DNA of 64,000 bases, from contig NC_019962.1 of NCBI RefSeq assembly GCF_000230735.2, forward strand, positions 1,736,001-1,800,000, given 5' to 3'. The notes below the pieces were generated by a model. That model searched no databases. It had not been told where the DNA came from and saw only the letters and a program-made list of their open reading frames with translations. Shown in pieces: positions 43,923 through 53,358 of the stretch; positions within the stretch are counted from its first letter, which is position 1, and each line of letters begins with the position of its first letter. A program made the translations under genes and the position numbers. This DNA comes from Natrinema pellirubrum DSM 15624. Its GTDB lineage: Archaea; Halobacteriota; Halobacteria; Halobacteriales; Natrialbaceae.

Positions 43923-45514
43923 ATGTACATACAACGATCCGACACCAGTAAGAACGCCGCCGCTTCGCATAAGGCCACCGTTCGTCAGTTCCTTCGAGCC
44001 CACGATGAGGTCGCCTCCAAAGACAAGTTCCGCGTCGGCACCGACGTGCCGGCGTGGTATATCGACCAAATCGCCTCGACAAACACCTTCTACACCTCCC
44101 TGAACCACAACGGTCAGTACGTCGCTAGCAAACACGTTGTTGGCCATCGTGCCACCCATGACGGCTTCTGGCGACTCGAGGTGGATGACGGCGTCGCTGT
44201 CTTCCACCGCAAGGAAACCACCAAAGCCACGCTCAAGCATCTCGCGTTCCAGTGACCTTCTGGGATCACTGCCCCCGAAGCAAACGACCTCCTCGATCGA
44301 CGCTGCTACCGAGCGCTCCGGAACCTCGCGACCAACAGGAGATCCACGCTGTCGAACACTGGAACATGACGGTCTACGTCCACAGCTGGCCGTCCCTGCG
44401 GGACGCCCAGCTGAGCCAACGCGAAACTGATCAGCCAACCGACGTCAGTCCAGATGATACCGACGAAGAGGACTACCTCTACCGCGACGAACTTCTCGCG
44501 ACGTTTCTCTCGGTTGCTGTCTCAAAGATTCAGTCGATCCCGCCCGAACGAGCCGCCGCTCTGGTCCTCCGGCAGTTCGAGGGCGACTCCTTCGACGCCC
44601 TCGAACGCCGTCTCCGACGGAATCACTCCTTCCGGGAAGCTCTCGACTACGAGCCAGAGGACGTCCCGGACGGGACGTCGCTCTGGCGTGCCTTTGACGA
44701 CCTTCACCCCGATGAACTCCGTGACTGCCTCCAATCGATGTATGGCGACTTACTCGCTGATCACGATCACGCCGGTGAGTTCGTCGTGATCGACAGCACG
44801 CACATCGCCGCCTGGGCAAACACATGAGAAAAAATCGACGATGGTGAGGTCGAGGGAGCGAGTTGGGGCAAACACGAGGGGAAGTTCTACGGGTACAAGG
44901 TGTACATCGTCGTGGATGTAGCCGCAGAGCTGCCGGTCACCCTCACGATGGAGGTCGGCAGCAGGAACGACTGTGCGGCGTTCGAACCGCTCATCGAGGA
45001 GTTCGATAAGCGGTACGACACCGACAATATCCAGGCAGCACTGGCTGATGCGGGCTTCGACAGCCAAGGCAATCGAGAGTTCACCCAGGAGAAACTCGAC
45101 TGTCCGCTGCTGACGGCGATCAATCCACGACGCTCAGCGCCACTGAAGGCGATCCGCGACGAGATCAAGGAGTTGTTCAAGAACCACGGTGACGAGATTG
45201 ACAGTCCGTACGACGCACTCGAACGGTTACCACAAGAGCAACTCTCAGAGTACGGCATCGAGGTCGGCAGCGTCGAAGAGACCTACATCTTCCAGGCGAT
45301 CAAGGAACGAATGCATCGACACCTGCGGGCAGGTGTCGAGCGAGTATTCTCTCGGCTGAAGTCCTTTACCGGCCTCGATCGCGTCCGCGCACGCAAGGAG
45401 AACAACGTGGAAACTCACGTCGTGCTTTCGGCAGTCGCTCTGGTCGCAACGTCACTCACCACAAAACGACAGGGGAGACCAGGACTGGTACGTTCTCCCA
45501 GTCGCCTCATCTGA
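43923..45514 (+). pseudogene. DDE transposase with two TGA stops and one frameshift
   Basis: The N-terminal domain (SKNAAASHKATVRQFLRAHD, then WYIDQIASTNTFYTSLNHNG) is followed by a TGA at 44253-44255, after which the same frame goes on with SGITAPEANDLLDRRCYRAL. A frameshift near 44340 leads to MTVYVHSWPSLRDAQLSQRE. The DDE part begins VVIDSTHIAAWANT, is cut by TGA at 44825-44827, and resumes EKIDDGEVEGASWGKHEGKF to the normal end. Both TGA codons are one change from CGA (Arg). The catalytic acids remain readable in IDSTH and DAGFDSQGN. A common haloarchaeal IS type, family name not assigned. Confidence 0.82.
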
Positions 45515-45981
45515 CGGCCCCAGACCGGAGTCGAAGCACGCGCCGCCTGAGAGGCATCGCTCTCAGGCGGCTCTATTCGTGATCGGAAACTAACTCAAAC
45601 ACCCGATTCAGCGAGCGTTTCTGAGACTTCTCTCACCGAATTGATTATCACTCGGCAGATTCGCACTGGATCAGTCTCACGCTGCCATGTCTGACGAATT
45701 GATCTTGAACGTGCAACAGGCTAACATACTATTTCGTAATATCCAGTCGACAAGCAAATGTTACGCCACTCCATATGGTGGACGTTTGAAATACTAGAGT
45801 ACCGAGCACTGTCTAGATGACAGCGTGTCATAGAACAGTTTGCATACACTCCCCGTGACCTATCCGACGAACGGTAAGACAGGAGATAGATTTACCGAGC
45901 GCCACTAACCATAATGGTTTATGATTTCCTACTTTCATTCACGATTCAATTATAAGCCAGGGGCGTCAAATTGAGTTCCTA
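45515..45981. other. Spacer with orphan IS end
   Basis: No gene. GCGTGTCATAGAAC at 45823-45836 matches the terminal repeats of the 149-bp MITE at 34496 over 13 bases, but no partner end is nearby. A TATA-like ATTATAAG at about 45949-45956 serves the HalOD1 gene that follows. Confidence 0.45.
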
Positions 45982-46200
45982 ATGGGGAATCCAACTACGA
46001 GTACACGACCTAGTCCAGCCATTGAAATTGTAAATAGAGTGGCCGAAATGGAGGAACAGGATCCCCTAGACTTGCCACCACTATATGATAGCGTTGATCC
46101 TGATGCACTGGATCGCCTTGCTGAATCAAGTTATATTCAGCTCAACTATATTGGATATGATATAATTGTAAATCGCGGTACAATCACCATCAGCCAGTAA
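45982..46200 (+). CDS. HalOD1 output domain protein
   Basis: 72 aa. The segment DLPPLYDSVDPDALDRLAES followed by a beta hairpin (YIQLNYIGYDIIVNRGTITI) is the HalOD1 signature, a small haloarchaeal output domain found alone or attached to signalling proteins. It stands alone here, 25-30 bases behind a TATA box. Likely role in signal output; partner unknown. Confidence 0.8.
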   Translation: MGNPTTSTRPSPAIEIVNRVAEMEEQDPLDLPPLYDSVDPDALDRLAESSYIQLNYIGYDIIVNRGTITISQ

Positions 46201-46449
46201 TCATACACATGTAACAGTATGTTCATAAAAGTGAAAAGTGAAAAATTATCCCATGGACTGATTCCAACGAAGTAACGAATTGTCTCTTTGAATACTATAA
46301 TAATTATGGATACTAAATTTAAGTAATAATAATTGCCTTATATAATTGTCTAAGGTCGAGTTCACCCGGGTAGAAGAAGATTGATTCGAATTAGGCAGGA
46401 GATTCGAAGTACCATAGATTATTGATCCGTCCGGGCTACGATACAGGCA

Positions 46450-46661
46450 TGGGCGACGAGCCCGATGGCGACGATGAGAAGCAGGAGAAGGTGAGTTTCA
46501 GCATTACGCTGCCGAAAAACGATACAGATCAGTTGCTCGCGGATAGTCCCGCTGCCCTGGACTACCAAGGTGAAGCGGGCAATCGCGACGCAACGGCAAA
46601 TCGACGACGCTGTCAGAGTCACCATCGAACGCGAACCAAAGGGGTGAGCGCGAGCCCGTGA
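46450..46661 (+). pseudogene. Ribbon-helix-helix-like fragment
   Basis: Begins MGDEPDGDDEKQEKVSFSIT and continues LPKNDTDQLLAD, an acidic tail plus beta strand like RHH antitoxin-type regulators. The remainder changes to unlikely sequence (NRRRCQSHHRTRTKG), suggesting a frameshift or fusion. No toxin gene is next to it. Confidence 0.35.
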
Positions 46662-46805
46662 CCCTGGCTGGGACGAGCTTCGATAGTAGCTACGCTATGA
46701 AATATCAAAAGGATTCGGACGACAGATTACGGAAGTGCGAGGAGAAAGCCCCGCCCTTTACAGTAGACGCCGAAGCTAATTTGTGCCGTTGCTGGTAGGG
46801 TGGCT

Positions 46806-47916
46806 ATGGTCGAAACAGGTGAAGCAAAACAAGTCTGTCGCGCCGCTTCCACTCTGGTTTATCCAGCGCTCAGTTTCGACATCAAACCCTGTGGGAGCTA
46901 CACGAGAGAGGACTTCCAAAAAGTCCTCTCTCGTATCGCCTTCGAGCAAGAATTCGCTAACACCGGTGGGAAAACATGCCAACTCGATCACGGCGAGCCG
47001 TCGGCGTGACGTCGACGGCTCGCAATCAGCTTGCAAAATCATTACTCTACTATCTCAGAAAGCTGCACGCGGACGCCATCGACGAGCAGTTCGATGGCGT
47101 CCGCGACGATCTTTTCGATATTCTCCGGAAGCAACGGCTCTTGCCTGACTGTGTCGATGTTGCGATTGATCTTCACGAATGGCGGTTTTACGGCTCAGCC
47201 GATGCTGACACGTCCTGATCACCTATCCTGATCAAGGAACGAATCGGACGTACTGTTTTGCGACGCTGTGTATCGTTGCACCAGGAACGCGATTCACGCT
47301 TGCTGTCCTTCCGATGGAGGCGAACGACTTTCGCGCCAAGCGCGAAGCCGTTCGCATCCTCATCGAAACAGCACGAGAGTACGTCTCAATCAGACAGGTC
47401 TATCTCGACAGAGGGTTCTACCAAGTTCACGTCGTCGCAGAACTCGAACGTCTTGAGGTAGACTATCTCGTTCGTGTACGCCCGAGCAAGGGGATGAAAG
47501 ACCGTCTCAGCGCCGGCGCTGAGACGGTCGTCGATGAGTATCTGATGCAACGCAAGCGCAAACCAACTGCTACAGTCGCAGTAACGGTGTTTGCAGTACC
47601 CCACCGATCAAGCGAAGACGAGTACGTCTGGTTTGTGACGAATCTCGCCATTGAGGCTAGCTCAGCAAGAGCGTACGCGACGGCGTTCCGCCGCCGCTGG
47701 GGGATTGAAACGTCGTATCGCCAGATCGGCGACTTCCTTCCGAGAACGTCGTCGCCGACGTTCTCGGTGCGGCTGTTCTACTTTCTGTTCGCGGTGACGC
47801 TCTACAACCTTTGGATTCTCGCAAATATATTGATCTCAGACGGCCCAGTTCCGACGAAACCACCGCTCTCGACGAAGATTTTCCGTACATTCGTGCTGTC
47901 CACTGACTACGGGTAA
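46806..47916 (+). pseudogene. DDE transposase broken by two frameshifts
   Basis: Three frames join: FDIKPCGSYTREDFQKVLSR to about 47000; LYYLRKLHADAIDEQFDGVR and DVAIDLHEWRFYGSAD to about 47205; and RTYCFATLCIVAPGTRFTLA onward to 47916, including VYLDRGFYQVHVVAELE and RRRWGIETSYRQIGDF. Catalytic acids can be seen in DLHEW, LDRGF and the Glu of WGIETSYR. At least two frameshifts, near 47005 and 47215, inactivate it. IS4-superfamily type (ISH3-like by memory, uncertain). Confidence 0.8.
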
Positions 47917-48259
47917 AGATCTGCTCGGGACGACCGAGCAGATCGGTCAAAACGCGTTTTGATGAGTGACATCGCTCAGGAACACCGCTGCCAGCAGCGT
48001 TCCTTCCTCTTTCTCTATCAATCATTGTCTCCAATTCTTGTCCAGCCTTTCACCGAACGAGCAAATCGACTAGTCTTGATCCAATTGTCGATCTGATTCG
48101 GCAACTACTGTTTAGAGCGGGGAGGATCTCAATTCAGCCCGCCGCTATGGGACAGTTGCAAGAATATTAGGTATTCGAGGCTTTGTTGAAATCCTCTTCT
48201 TTATAGAAATGTTCACGTGAATCTACTGCACACTACACATGCAAACTTAGAAAAACGAA
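47917..48259. other. Spacer with MITE left-end remnant
   Basis: No gene. GGCTTTGTTGAAATCCTCTT at 48179-48198 matches the first 20 bases of the 125-bp MITE with one difference, but the rest of that element is absent. Confidence 0.45.
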
Positions 48260-48559
48260 ATGGCAAAGACTATCCAAGTATTCTCCCAGAGACGACATAT
48301 GATTGATCGGCAAGAGCGAAACGTACGGCGAGATGGAATCCTATTTCTGCTCGGGGTCGCGGGGATAGTTCTCGTTGAAGTTGTAGTACCATCTGATGGG
48401 GTCAGAAGTGTATGGGGGGCGATTCACGGCTTTCTGCTGGGTTGCTCACTTGGGATTATGATTTCTGGTATTTTTCGCGTTAGGAGTAAACAAGCCCTGT
48501 ACTCAACGCTCGCATTGGGAGTCGGCCTTATGCTTGGTTCTGTTATCGACATATTTTGA
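48260..48559 (+). CDS. Small membrane protein, unknown
   Basis: 99 aa: a basic N-terminal region (SQRRHMIDRQERNVRRD), then three hydrophobic helices (about 27-43, 50-70, 78-97) with glycine-rich faces (GFLLGCSLGIMISGIF, LALGVGLMLGSVI). No family recognised. It sits alone among IS remnants and uses ordinary codons. Confidence 0.65.
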   Translation: MAKTIQVFSQRRHMIDRQERNVRRDGILFLLGVAGIVLVEVVVPSDGVRSVWGAIHGFLLGCSLGIMISGIFRVRSKQALYSTLALGVGLMLGSVIDIF

Positions 48560-48631
48560 GACGTGACTTTAGAAACCAGCGAGTAGTGGTTCTCCTCTAT
48601 CCACCAATGGGTGCCTCACCTGTACTAGTCG

Positions 48632-48785
48632 TTAGATTGCTTGGTCAAGATTGTGGACGATACACGCAAGAGCGAGTTCACGGAACTGCTTCCAACAGCG
48701 TCGTGAACGGACAAACGCGCCGTATTTCTGCTTGAGCGTTGAGTTGACTGCCGTGTTGAATAGCGCCCTCTGAGCGGAGAACGGG
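48632..48785 (-). pseudogene. C-terminal fragment of an IS5-like transposase
   Basis: Minus-strand reading RALFNTAVNSTLKQKYGAFV, then RSRRCWKQFRELALACIVHN, ending LDQAI at a TAA (48632-48634). The end matches the plan of IS5-type C-termini such as that at 26035 (FRELTRKCIVHNLSQA). The rest of the gene is missing. Confidence 0.7.
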
Positions 48786-48889
48786 CCATCCCGATTTTGT
48801 AAGGACTATGGAGACCAGCTCACAAGGCCACGTAGATCGAGAGTTGCTACAGAAGCACCGCTATTCAACAGAGCAGAGTTGACTGTCTC

Positions 48890-49372
48890 TGATTGACTCC
48901 GTTGGCCGTAGATTGGGGATTGCGTTCACTTTGGAATCGACCAGCAGCGTTACCTTGAGTTGCTGAATCGTGAGTTTGGCTCGTTTCGTGTAGTGTTTGG
49001 GGCGTGACTGCGGTCGAATCCCGACGCATCAATCCCCGCAACGCCGTTGGTCGGGAGCAGTGAAACAGAAAGATTGAGCAACACTCGCCAGACAGCCATA
49101 TCGAGTCTATCGAACGCTTTGCACAGTGTTGATGGGGCTGGCAGTTCAGTGAGATTGATCGCGTTCCGAATACGGGGCATTTCAATGAATTCATCGAGGA
49201 GTGTACGATAGATCGTGTTCTTCCGAACCTTGAGACAGAGGAAAACGATGTGCTGATGGAGCGTATAGCGTTGTTTCGAGAACTTCGAAGAGTAGCGAGC
49301 TACAGCACGTTGCGTTAACTGAAATGCTTCCTCGACAAATCGGAGCAACCGAGACCTTGGGATGGTCTGCAT
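48890..49372 (-). pseudogene. IS5-like transposase, frameshifted and truncated
   Basis: From ATG 49370-49372: MQTIPRSRLLRFVEEAFQLT, then SSKFSKQRYTLHQHIVFLCL and VAGIDASGFDRSHAPN, with the first catalytic Asp in GIDASGF. A frameshift there moves the protein to KRAKLTIQQLKVTLLVDSKV, which soon ends. It is homologous to the pseudogene at 34263-34967. The fragment at 48632-48785 may be the separated 3' end of the same copy. Non-functional. Confidence 0.78.
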
Positions 49373-49438
49373 CTACTCAACCTACCGACTGAACCTGTAA
49401 CTCGCTAATTATTTCACAAGATCCAAATATGATATTTT

Positions 49439-49563
49439 GGATCTGTTGAAATACTTTCGCGTTGACGTTCAGAAGAGCCACTCTTCCCACCGAGTTTCGC
49501 GGATCCGATGCGAAACTAGCGTCTGAGCAAATCGCAAGACGACAAGAGGGTTTCAACAGATCC
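49439..49563 (-). mobile_element. MITE copy 3 (125 bp) with near-perfect 8-bp target duplication
   Basis: Opposite orientation to the other copies. Ends GGATCTGTTGAAA and TTTCAACAGATCC, with flanks GATATTTT and GATATTTC (7 of 8 match). Located 36 bases beyond the deoxyhypusine synthase stop. Confidence 0.9.
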
Positions 49564-49599
49564 GATATTTCCTGCTAAGAGACAGATAGTTCTGGATCG

Positions 49600-50574
49600 T
49601 TAATCGCTGAAAGCGCCCGCCACGAGCAGTGGGAAGACGAGCGTTGCTTCTGCCTCAACCTGCGTGTAATTTGTCTGCTCATCGTCTTTGATCTTCCCCC
49701 ACGAGACTGCCTCGTTCGGGGGCGCTCCAGAGAGTGACCCATCGCCTTCCATACCGGTCGAAATATAGACGACATAATCCGCTCCACCACGGAACAGATT
49801 CGTCATAATCGCGTGGTGTTTCGGTACGCCCCCTCCGACTGCAATCAGACCTGTCGTATCGGCTAGCATCCCATCCTCGATGAGCGAGTCGTAGTCGTCA
49901 AGAATCTCGATGCCAACCTCCGAGTCGTACCCTTGTCGGTAGTAATAGAGAAAGTTCCCCACTTCAGCGTCTGTCAACGCTGGACAGTACACAGGAACAT
50001 CGTTGTCAGCCGCTTGCTTCAAAACCGAATCTGGATCGTCAAGTGTCTCCCCTAACTCGCGGGCGAACGCTGTCGGTGTCCGAACCTTTTCTTCAGCGAA
50101 GAACTCATCGAAGAAGTCGTACAAGTACTTCTCTAACCAGACGTAGCGGTCAGAGGGAACGAAGAGATTTCCAAGACGGTTGATTCCCTGTTCCCGGAGC
50201 GCGGCTTCGTCCGCGTCCCACGCCCCCATTTTGAACGGCTTCGCCGTCTTGATGACGTCCTCTGCCAGCGATCCCGCAGTCGTTATAAGCACGTCGACGT
50301 ACCCTTCGCGAACGAGGTGGGCGACGACTTCACGCAATCCCGATGAGATGATATTCGACGTACACGTGAGATAGATCGTGGCATCGGCGTCTTGCATTTG
50401 CTCGGCGATGTCGATGGCCTCTGCGAGTTGCGTTGCCTGAAAGCCCGTCGTCGCGTAGGATTCCAGCATCTCCTGAAAATCGAATTCGCCACGGAAATCG
50501 TAGCCCTGCACGTCTGCCGTCGCCAACTCTTCGTCACTTCCAGGAACAACGTGATCGTGAGAATTGTCGTCCAT
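49600..50574 (-). CDS. dys: Deoxyhypusine synthase
   Basis: 324 aa from the ATG at 50572-50574 (MDDNSHDHVVPGSDEE); an in-frame ATG at 50605-50607 would add 11 residues. NAD-binding segments LTCTSNIISSGLREVV and LITTAGSLAEDVIK, the His-containing GGGVPKHHAIMTNLF, and the active-site block NEAVSWGKIKDD with the lysine that carries the aminobutyl intermediate are all present. It starts the modification of aIF5A to deoxyhypusine; in haloarchaea the route is reported to use agmatine. The gene is divergent from hemD. Such a core gene amid IS debris may be the chromosomal copy, or a second one. Confidence 0.94.
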   Translation of the reverse strand: MDDNSHDHVVPGSDEELATADVQGYDFRGEFDFQEMLESYATTGFQATQLAEAIDIAEQMQDADATIYLTCTSNIISSGLREVVAHLVREGYVDVLITTAGSLAEDVIKTAKPFKMGAWDADEAALREQGINRLGNLFVPSDRYVWLEKYLYDFFDEFFAEEKVRTPTAFARELGETLDDPDSVLKQAADNDVPVYCPALTDAEVGNFLYYYRQGYDSEVGIEILDDYDSLIEDGMLADTTGLIAVGGGVPKHHAIMTNLFRGGADYVVYISTGMEGDGSLSGAPPNEAVSWGKIKDDEQTNYTQVEAEATLVFPLLVAGAFSD

Positions 50575-50665
50575 ACCGGTACTTTGCAAGATATGGGTTT
50601 TAATCATTCGAGTTTGGTCGACGATTCTCGACACACACAAGTTCAGTATCGGCTAACAGTCAGGT

Positions 50666-51403
50666 ATGTCCCAGCCGACAGTGGCTGTCCTTCGACCAGA
50701 CGATGACCGTATCGTCGAAGCGGTCGAGTATCTCCAGTCACTCGATGTTTCCCCGATTCCGGATCCAATGCTGACAATCGAACCGACCGGTCAGGTCCCA
50801 CAGCACGCGGACTACTGTGTCTTTACGAGCGAGACCGGCGTCAACCTAGTTGCGACAGCAGGATGGAAACAACGGGAAACCACCGTTTGTGCCGTTGGAG
50901 ATCAGACTGAGACCGCGTTACGCAATCGGGGCTATTCGGTCGATGTCGTTCCACCAACGTTCACGTCCACAGGACTCGTCGACGAGTTAGCCGCCGAGGT
51001 TGAGGGTCAAACTGTCGAACTCGCCCGAAGTGTACACGGTAGCGACGTACTGGTTGAAGGACTGGAAGCAGCGGGTGCAGTCGTCAGAGAAACGCATCTG
51101 TATCGCTTGGAACGACCGGAGACAGCCGGAAAGTCAGTTTCACTGGCGATAAACGGTGAGTTGAATGGCATACTGTTCACATCGCCGAAGACAGTCGAGT
51201 ACTTCGTACAGATCGCGACTGAACGTGACGCTGTCACTGCACTACAACGAGGACTGGAGGAGACAATTGTTGGCGCGATAGGACCCCCGACAGAACATGC
51301 TGTCGATAAGCATGGGGTCGCTGTCGATATCGTGCCGGACACAGTCGGTTTTAGACGACTTGCCGAGGTCACCGTACGTCGAATTAGAGGTATCCAACAG
51401 TAA
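50666..51403 (+). CDS. hemD: Uroporphyrinogen-III synthase
   Basis: 245 aa. HemD proteins are poorly conserved, but the two-lobed layout is visible: AVLRPDDDRIVEAVEYLQSL, YCVFTSETGVNLVAT, VCAVGDQTETALRNRGYSVD in order, then LNGILFTSPKTVEYFVQIA and IVGAIGPPTEHAVDKHGVAV. It closes hydroxymethylbilane into uroporphyrinogen III for heme and cobamide synthesis. No other tetrapyrrole gene is nearby. An IS630 element has inserted 4 bases after its stop codon, sparing the gene. Confidence 0.88.
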   Translation: MSQPTVAVLRPDDDRIVEAVEYLQSLDVSPIPDPMLTIEPTGQVPQHADYCVFTSETGVNLVATAGWKQRETTVCAVGDQTETALRNRGYSVDVVPPTFTSTGLVDELAAEVEGQTVELARSVHGSDVLVEGLEAAGAVVRETHLYRLERPETAGKSVSLAINGELNGILFTSPKTVEYFVQIATERDAVTALQRGLEETIVGAIGPPTEHAVDKHGVAVDIVPDTVGFRRLAEVTVRRIRGIQQ

Positions 51404-51407
51404 ACTA

Positions 51408-52449
51408 TAGTAACCGCTAGAATTTTCCGCCCGTAGATTGTTGCTGTAGACAATGGACCATCTCGACGAGATCTCCGTCGAAGAACTCCAAGACGCCCTT
51501 GCCAGGGTTGAGGGAGCTAAGCCGACACAACGGTTGTTAGCGGCGATTGCGTACAAGAACGGCGTGACTCAGACCGAACTTGCAGAATGGCACGACACTG
51601 GTCGAAGAACAATCTACAGTTGGCTCATGCGACTCGATACGGACGAACCGCTTGAGCAAGCCGTTTCTGATGCTCATCGATCCGGGAGAAAACGAAAGCT
51701 CTCAGAAAGACAGCAAGAAGAGTTCGAACAAACCGTTCACGAACCTCCCGAGAAAGTCGGGATCGACGCGCCGGCGCTCGTCCAGCAGTACCTCGACGAA
51801 ACCTACGGCATCGAGTACTCCTATCCGAGTTGCCGGCGGTTGCTCAAAGAAGCGGGATTGAGCTATCAAAAACCACGCCGTACAGCCGCCGAATCCGAGG
51901 CTGAGGAACAAGAAGCGTTCCGCGAAGAACTCAAAAAAAGCGACGGGAAATGGACGCCACAGTAGTCTGTATCGATCAAACCAAGAAATCCGTCCAAGTG
52001 AGCCGCGTGCCGCGTGGTTTCCGCGCGGCACGCGACCGTCTGTTGAACTGTCCGGACAACGCGACTGGACGTGTCTCTTAGGCGCGATCACCGAGAACGG
52101 TGATCGCTTTTTCGCTCGGTTTGAAGAGTACGATACCGCCGATCACGCAAGGCATTTCATTCTCGCATTATGTAAAGAGTTCAAAGATGACTTGATTATT
52201 GTGTTGGATGGAGCGCCGTATTTTCGGGCGTCGACCGTCACGGACCTAGCGTCCCGTGACGACCTCGCCTTCGTGACATTGCCGGCGTACTCGCCAGAGT
52301 TCAATCCCGTCGAGGAGTGCTGGAGACAGCTCCAAGCGGCACTCAGCAATCGTTTCTTTGATTCACTCAACGACCTCACAACAGCGATCGATACAGCTAT
52401 TGATCAGGTCTCTGTGCCAAACGTGAGCAATTACTTCTAACGTCTACTA
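51408..52449 (+). mobile_element. IS630-family insertion sequence
   Basis: Imperfect terminal repeats: left TAGTAACCGCTAGAA starting at 51408, right TTCTAACGTCTACTA ending at 52449; on one strand TAGTAACCGCTAGAA and TAGTAGACGTTAGAA. Both ends are next to TA dinucleotides (51406-51407 and 52450-52451), the target used by IS630. It encodes the transposase pseudogene described separately. Confidence 0.8.
51453..52440 (+). pseudogene. IS630 transposase with A7 slippery site and an extra frameshift
   Basis: First frame 51453-51965 encodes the helix-turn-helix part (NGVTQTELAEWHDTGRRTIY, LSERQQEEFEQTV). It ends shortly after a run of seven A at 51933-51939. A -1 slip there joins LKKKRREMDATVVCIDQTKK, the start of the DDE part; this is the layout expected of programmed -1 frameshifting in IS630. 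However the second frame is itself broken near 51998: a one-base deletion diverts it to a stop at 52078-52080, while the true continuation EPRAAWFPRGTRPSVELSGQ runs to 52440, with LIIVLDGAPYFRAS and YSPEFNPVEECWRQL holding the last catalytic acids. So the copy is dead. Confidence 0.82.
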
Positions 52450-52599
52450 TAGCTCAGCTATTTTACGACGGATCTCGGCTATCTGATCCCGAAGTTCGGA
52501 TTCTCGAGCTATCGACTGTCCCTGAGCTTTGGCAGAAGTGAGTGCGTGTTGCAGGTCCAACAGTTCGTCCTCGAGACCCTCGAAACGCTCTGAGAACAT
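52447..52599 (-). CDS. 50-aa coiled-coil protein, stop supplied by IS630 end
   Basis: Reads MFSERFEGLEDELLDLQHAL, then TSAKAQGQSIARESELRDQI and AEIRRKIAEL. Leu/Ile heptads run through nearly the whole length, so it should form a coiled coil. The TAG stop at 52447-52449 lies in the last bases of the IS630 element, so the native protein probably continued further. It is divergent from the 222-aa gene and may be part of that cassette. Confidence 0.55.
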   Translation of the reverse strand: MFSERFEGLEDELLDLQHALTSAKAQGQSIARESELRDQIAEIRRKIAEL

Positions 52600-52684
52600 C
52601 ACTATCGGCCGTAGATTTCAACATATTGATATTAGTACCTAATCTGACAACTGTTATCAACACCGATTGTGATGGCTAGTCCAC

Positions 52685-53353
52685 ATGAGTGAAACCGAAC
52701 GACCGGAAGACGTCGAGTATACCCCACTCTCCGAGGAGGAGTTCAAGGAGAACCTCGCACAGCTGTTCGAGGCGATGAACGCGCTCGCGCCGACGCGGAA
52801 CTACGTGAGCCAGATGGTCCAGTTACTGCCCCAGGAGCGCCGCCAGATGCGCCACGCCTATCCCGATCTCTTCGAGCAGATGGAGACCCAACAGTTCCTC
52901 AACAATGGTTTCGGTCTCCAAATCGACGAGGAAGAGGTATCCACGAGCTATCAGGGCACAGCAGATCAAATCGAAAGCATCGTCGGCGACGTTATGGAGT
53001 TCTTCGGCGATGACAACCGTCGGCAAGCACTCGAGGAGTACCTCGACGAGGAGATCCCCAACCCTCGAAAGGAGTGGCTCGATCACAGGATCAAGATGGC
53101 TGTCAGCGAACCGAACTACGGTGAGGAGATCAGAACCGTCTTCGATACGATGCTCAAATACGGTGATCAGCAGAACGGGTATCGACTTGAGATCGATCGC
53201 GTCGAGGAACTCTCCGAGATCGAGCACGGTCGTCTGCTGGAAATCAAGCGGTTTCTAGTTTCGGAACTCGAGATCTTCGAGGATCGAAACGAGCAGTTCC
53301 AATTCGCTGATGCGGTCATGAACTATCCGGCCGTCATCGATCAGAATCTCTGA
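52685..53353 (+). CDS. Acidic 222-aa protein, first gene of the nuclease cassette
   Basis: Strongly acidic and mostly helical: VEYTPLSEEEFKENLAQLFE at the start and a repeated pattern of long amphipathic helices with QMVQLLPQERRQMRHAYPDL. No catalytic motif or family recognised. Its stop lies 5 bases before the start of the 571-aa gene with the PD-(D/E)XK-like domain, so both are made together. It could be a structural partner or a regulator of that protein. Confidence 0.78.
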   Translation: MSETERPEDVEYTPLSEEEFKENLAQLFEAMNALAPTRNYVSQMVQLLPQERRQMRHAYPDLFEQMETQQFLNNGFGLQIDEEEVSTSYQGTADQIESIVGDVMEFFGDDNRRQALEEYLDEEIPNPRKEWLDHRIKMAVSEPNYGEEIRTVFDTMLKYGDQQNGYRLEIDRVEELSEIEHGRLLEIKRFLVSELEIFEDRNEQFQFADAVMNYPAVIDQNL

Positions 53354-53358
53354 CCGGA

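Noticed and set aside
19894-44827. TGA recoded as an amino acid
   Set aside because: TGA interrupts transposase frames at 19894, 44253 and 44825, but many intact genes in the window end at TGA (for example in ATGA overlaps), and the expected residues differ (Trp once, Arg twice). Nonsense mutation is simpler.
46735-46800. Possible third TnpB right end (GAAAGCCCCGCCC)
   Set aside because: Only one arm of a hairpin is present and no GATGTC terminus follows, so it cannot be supported.
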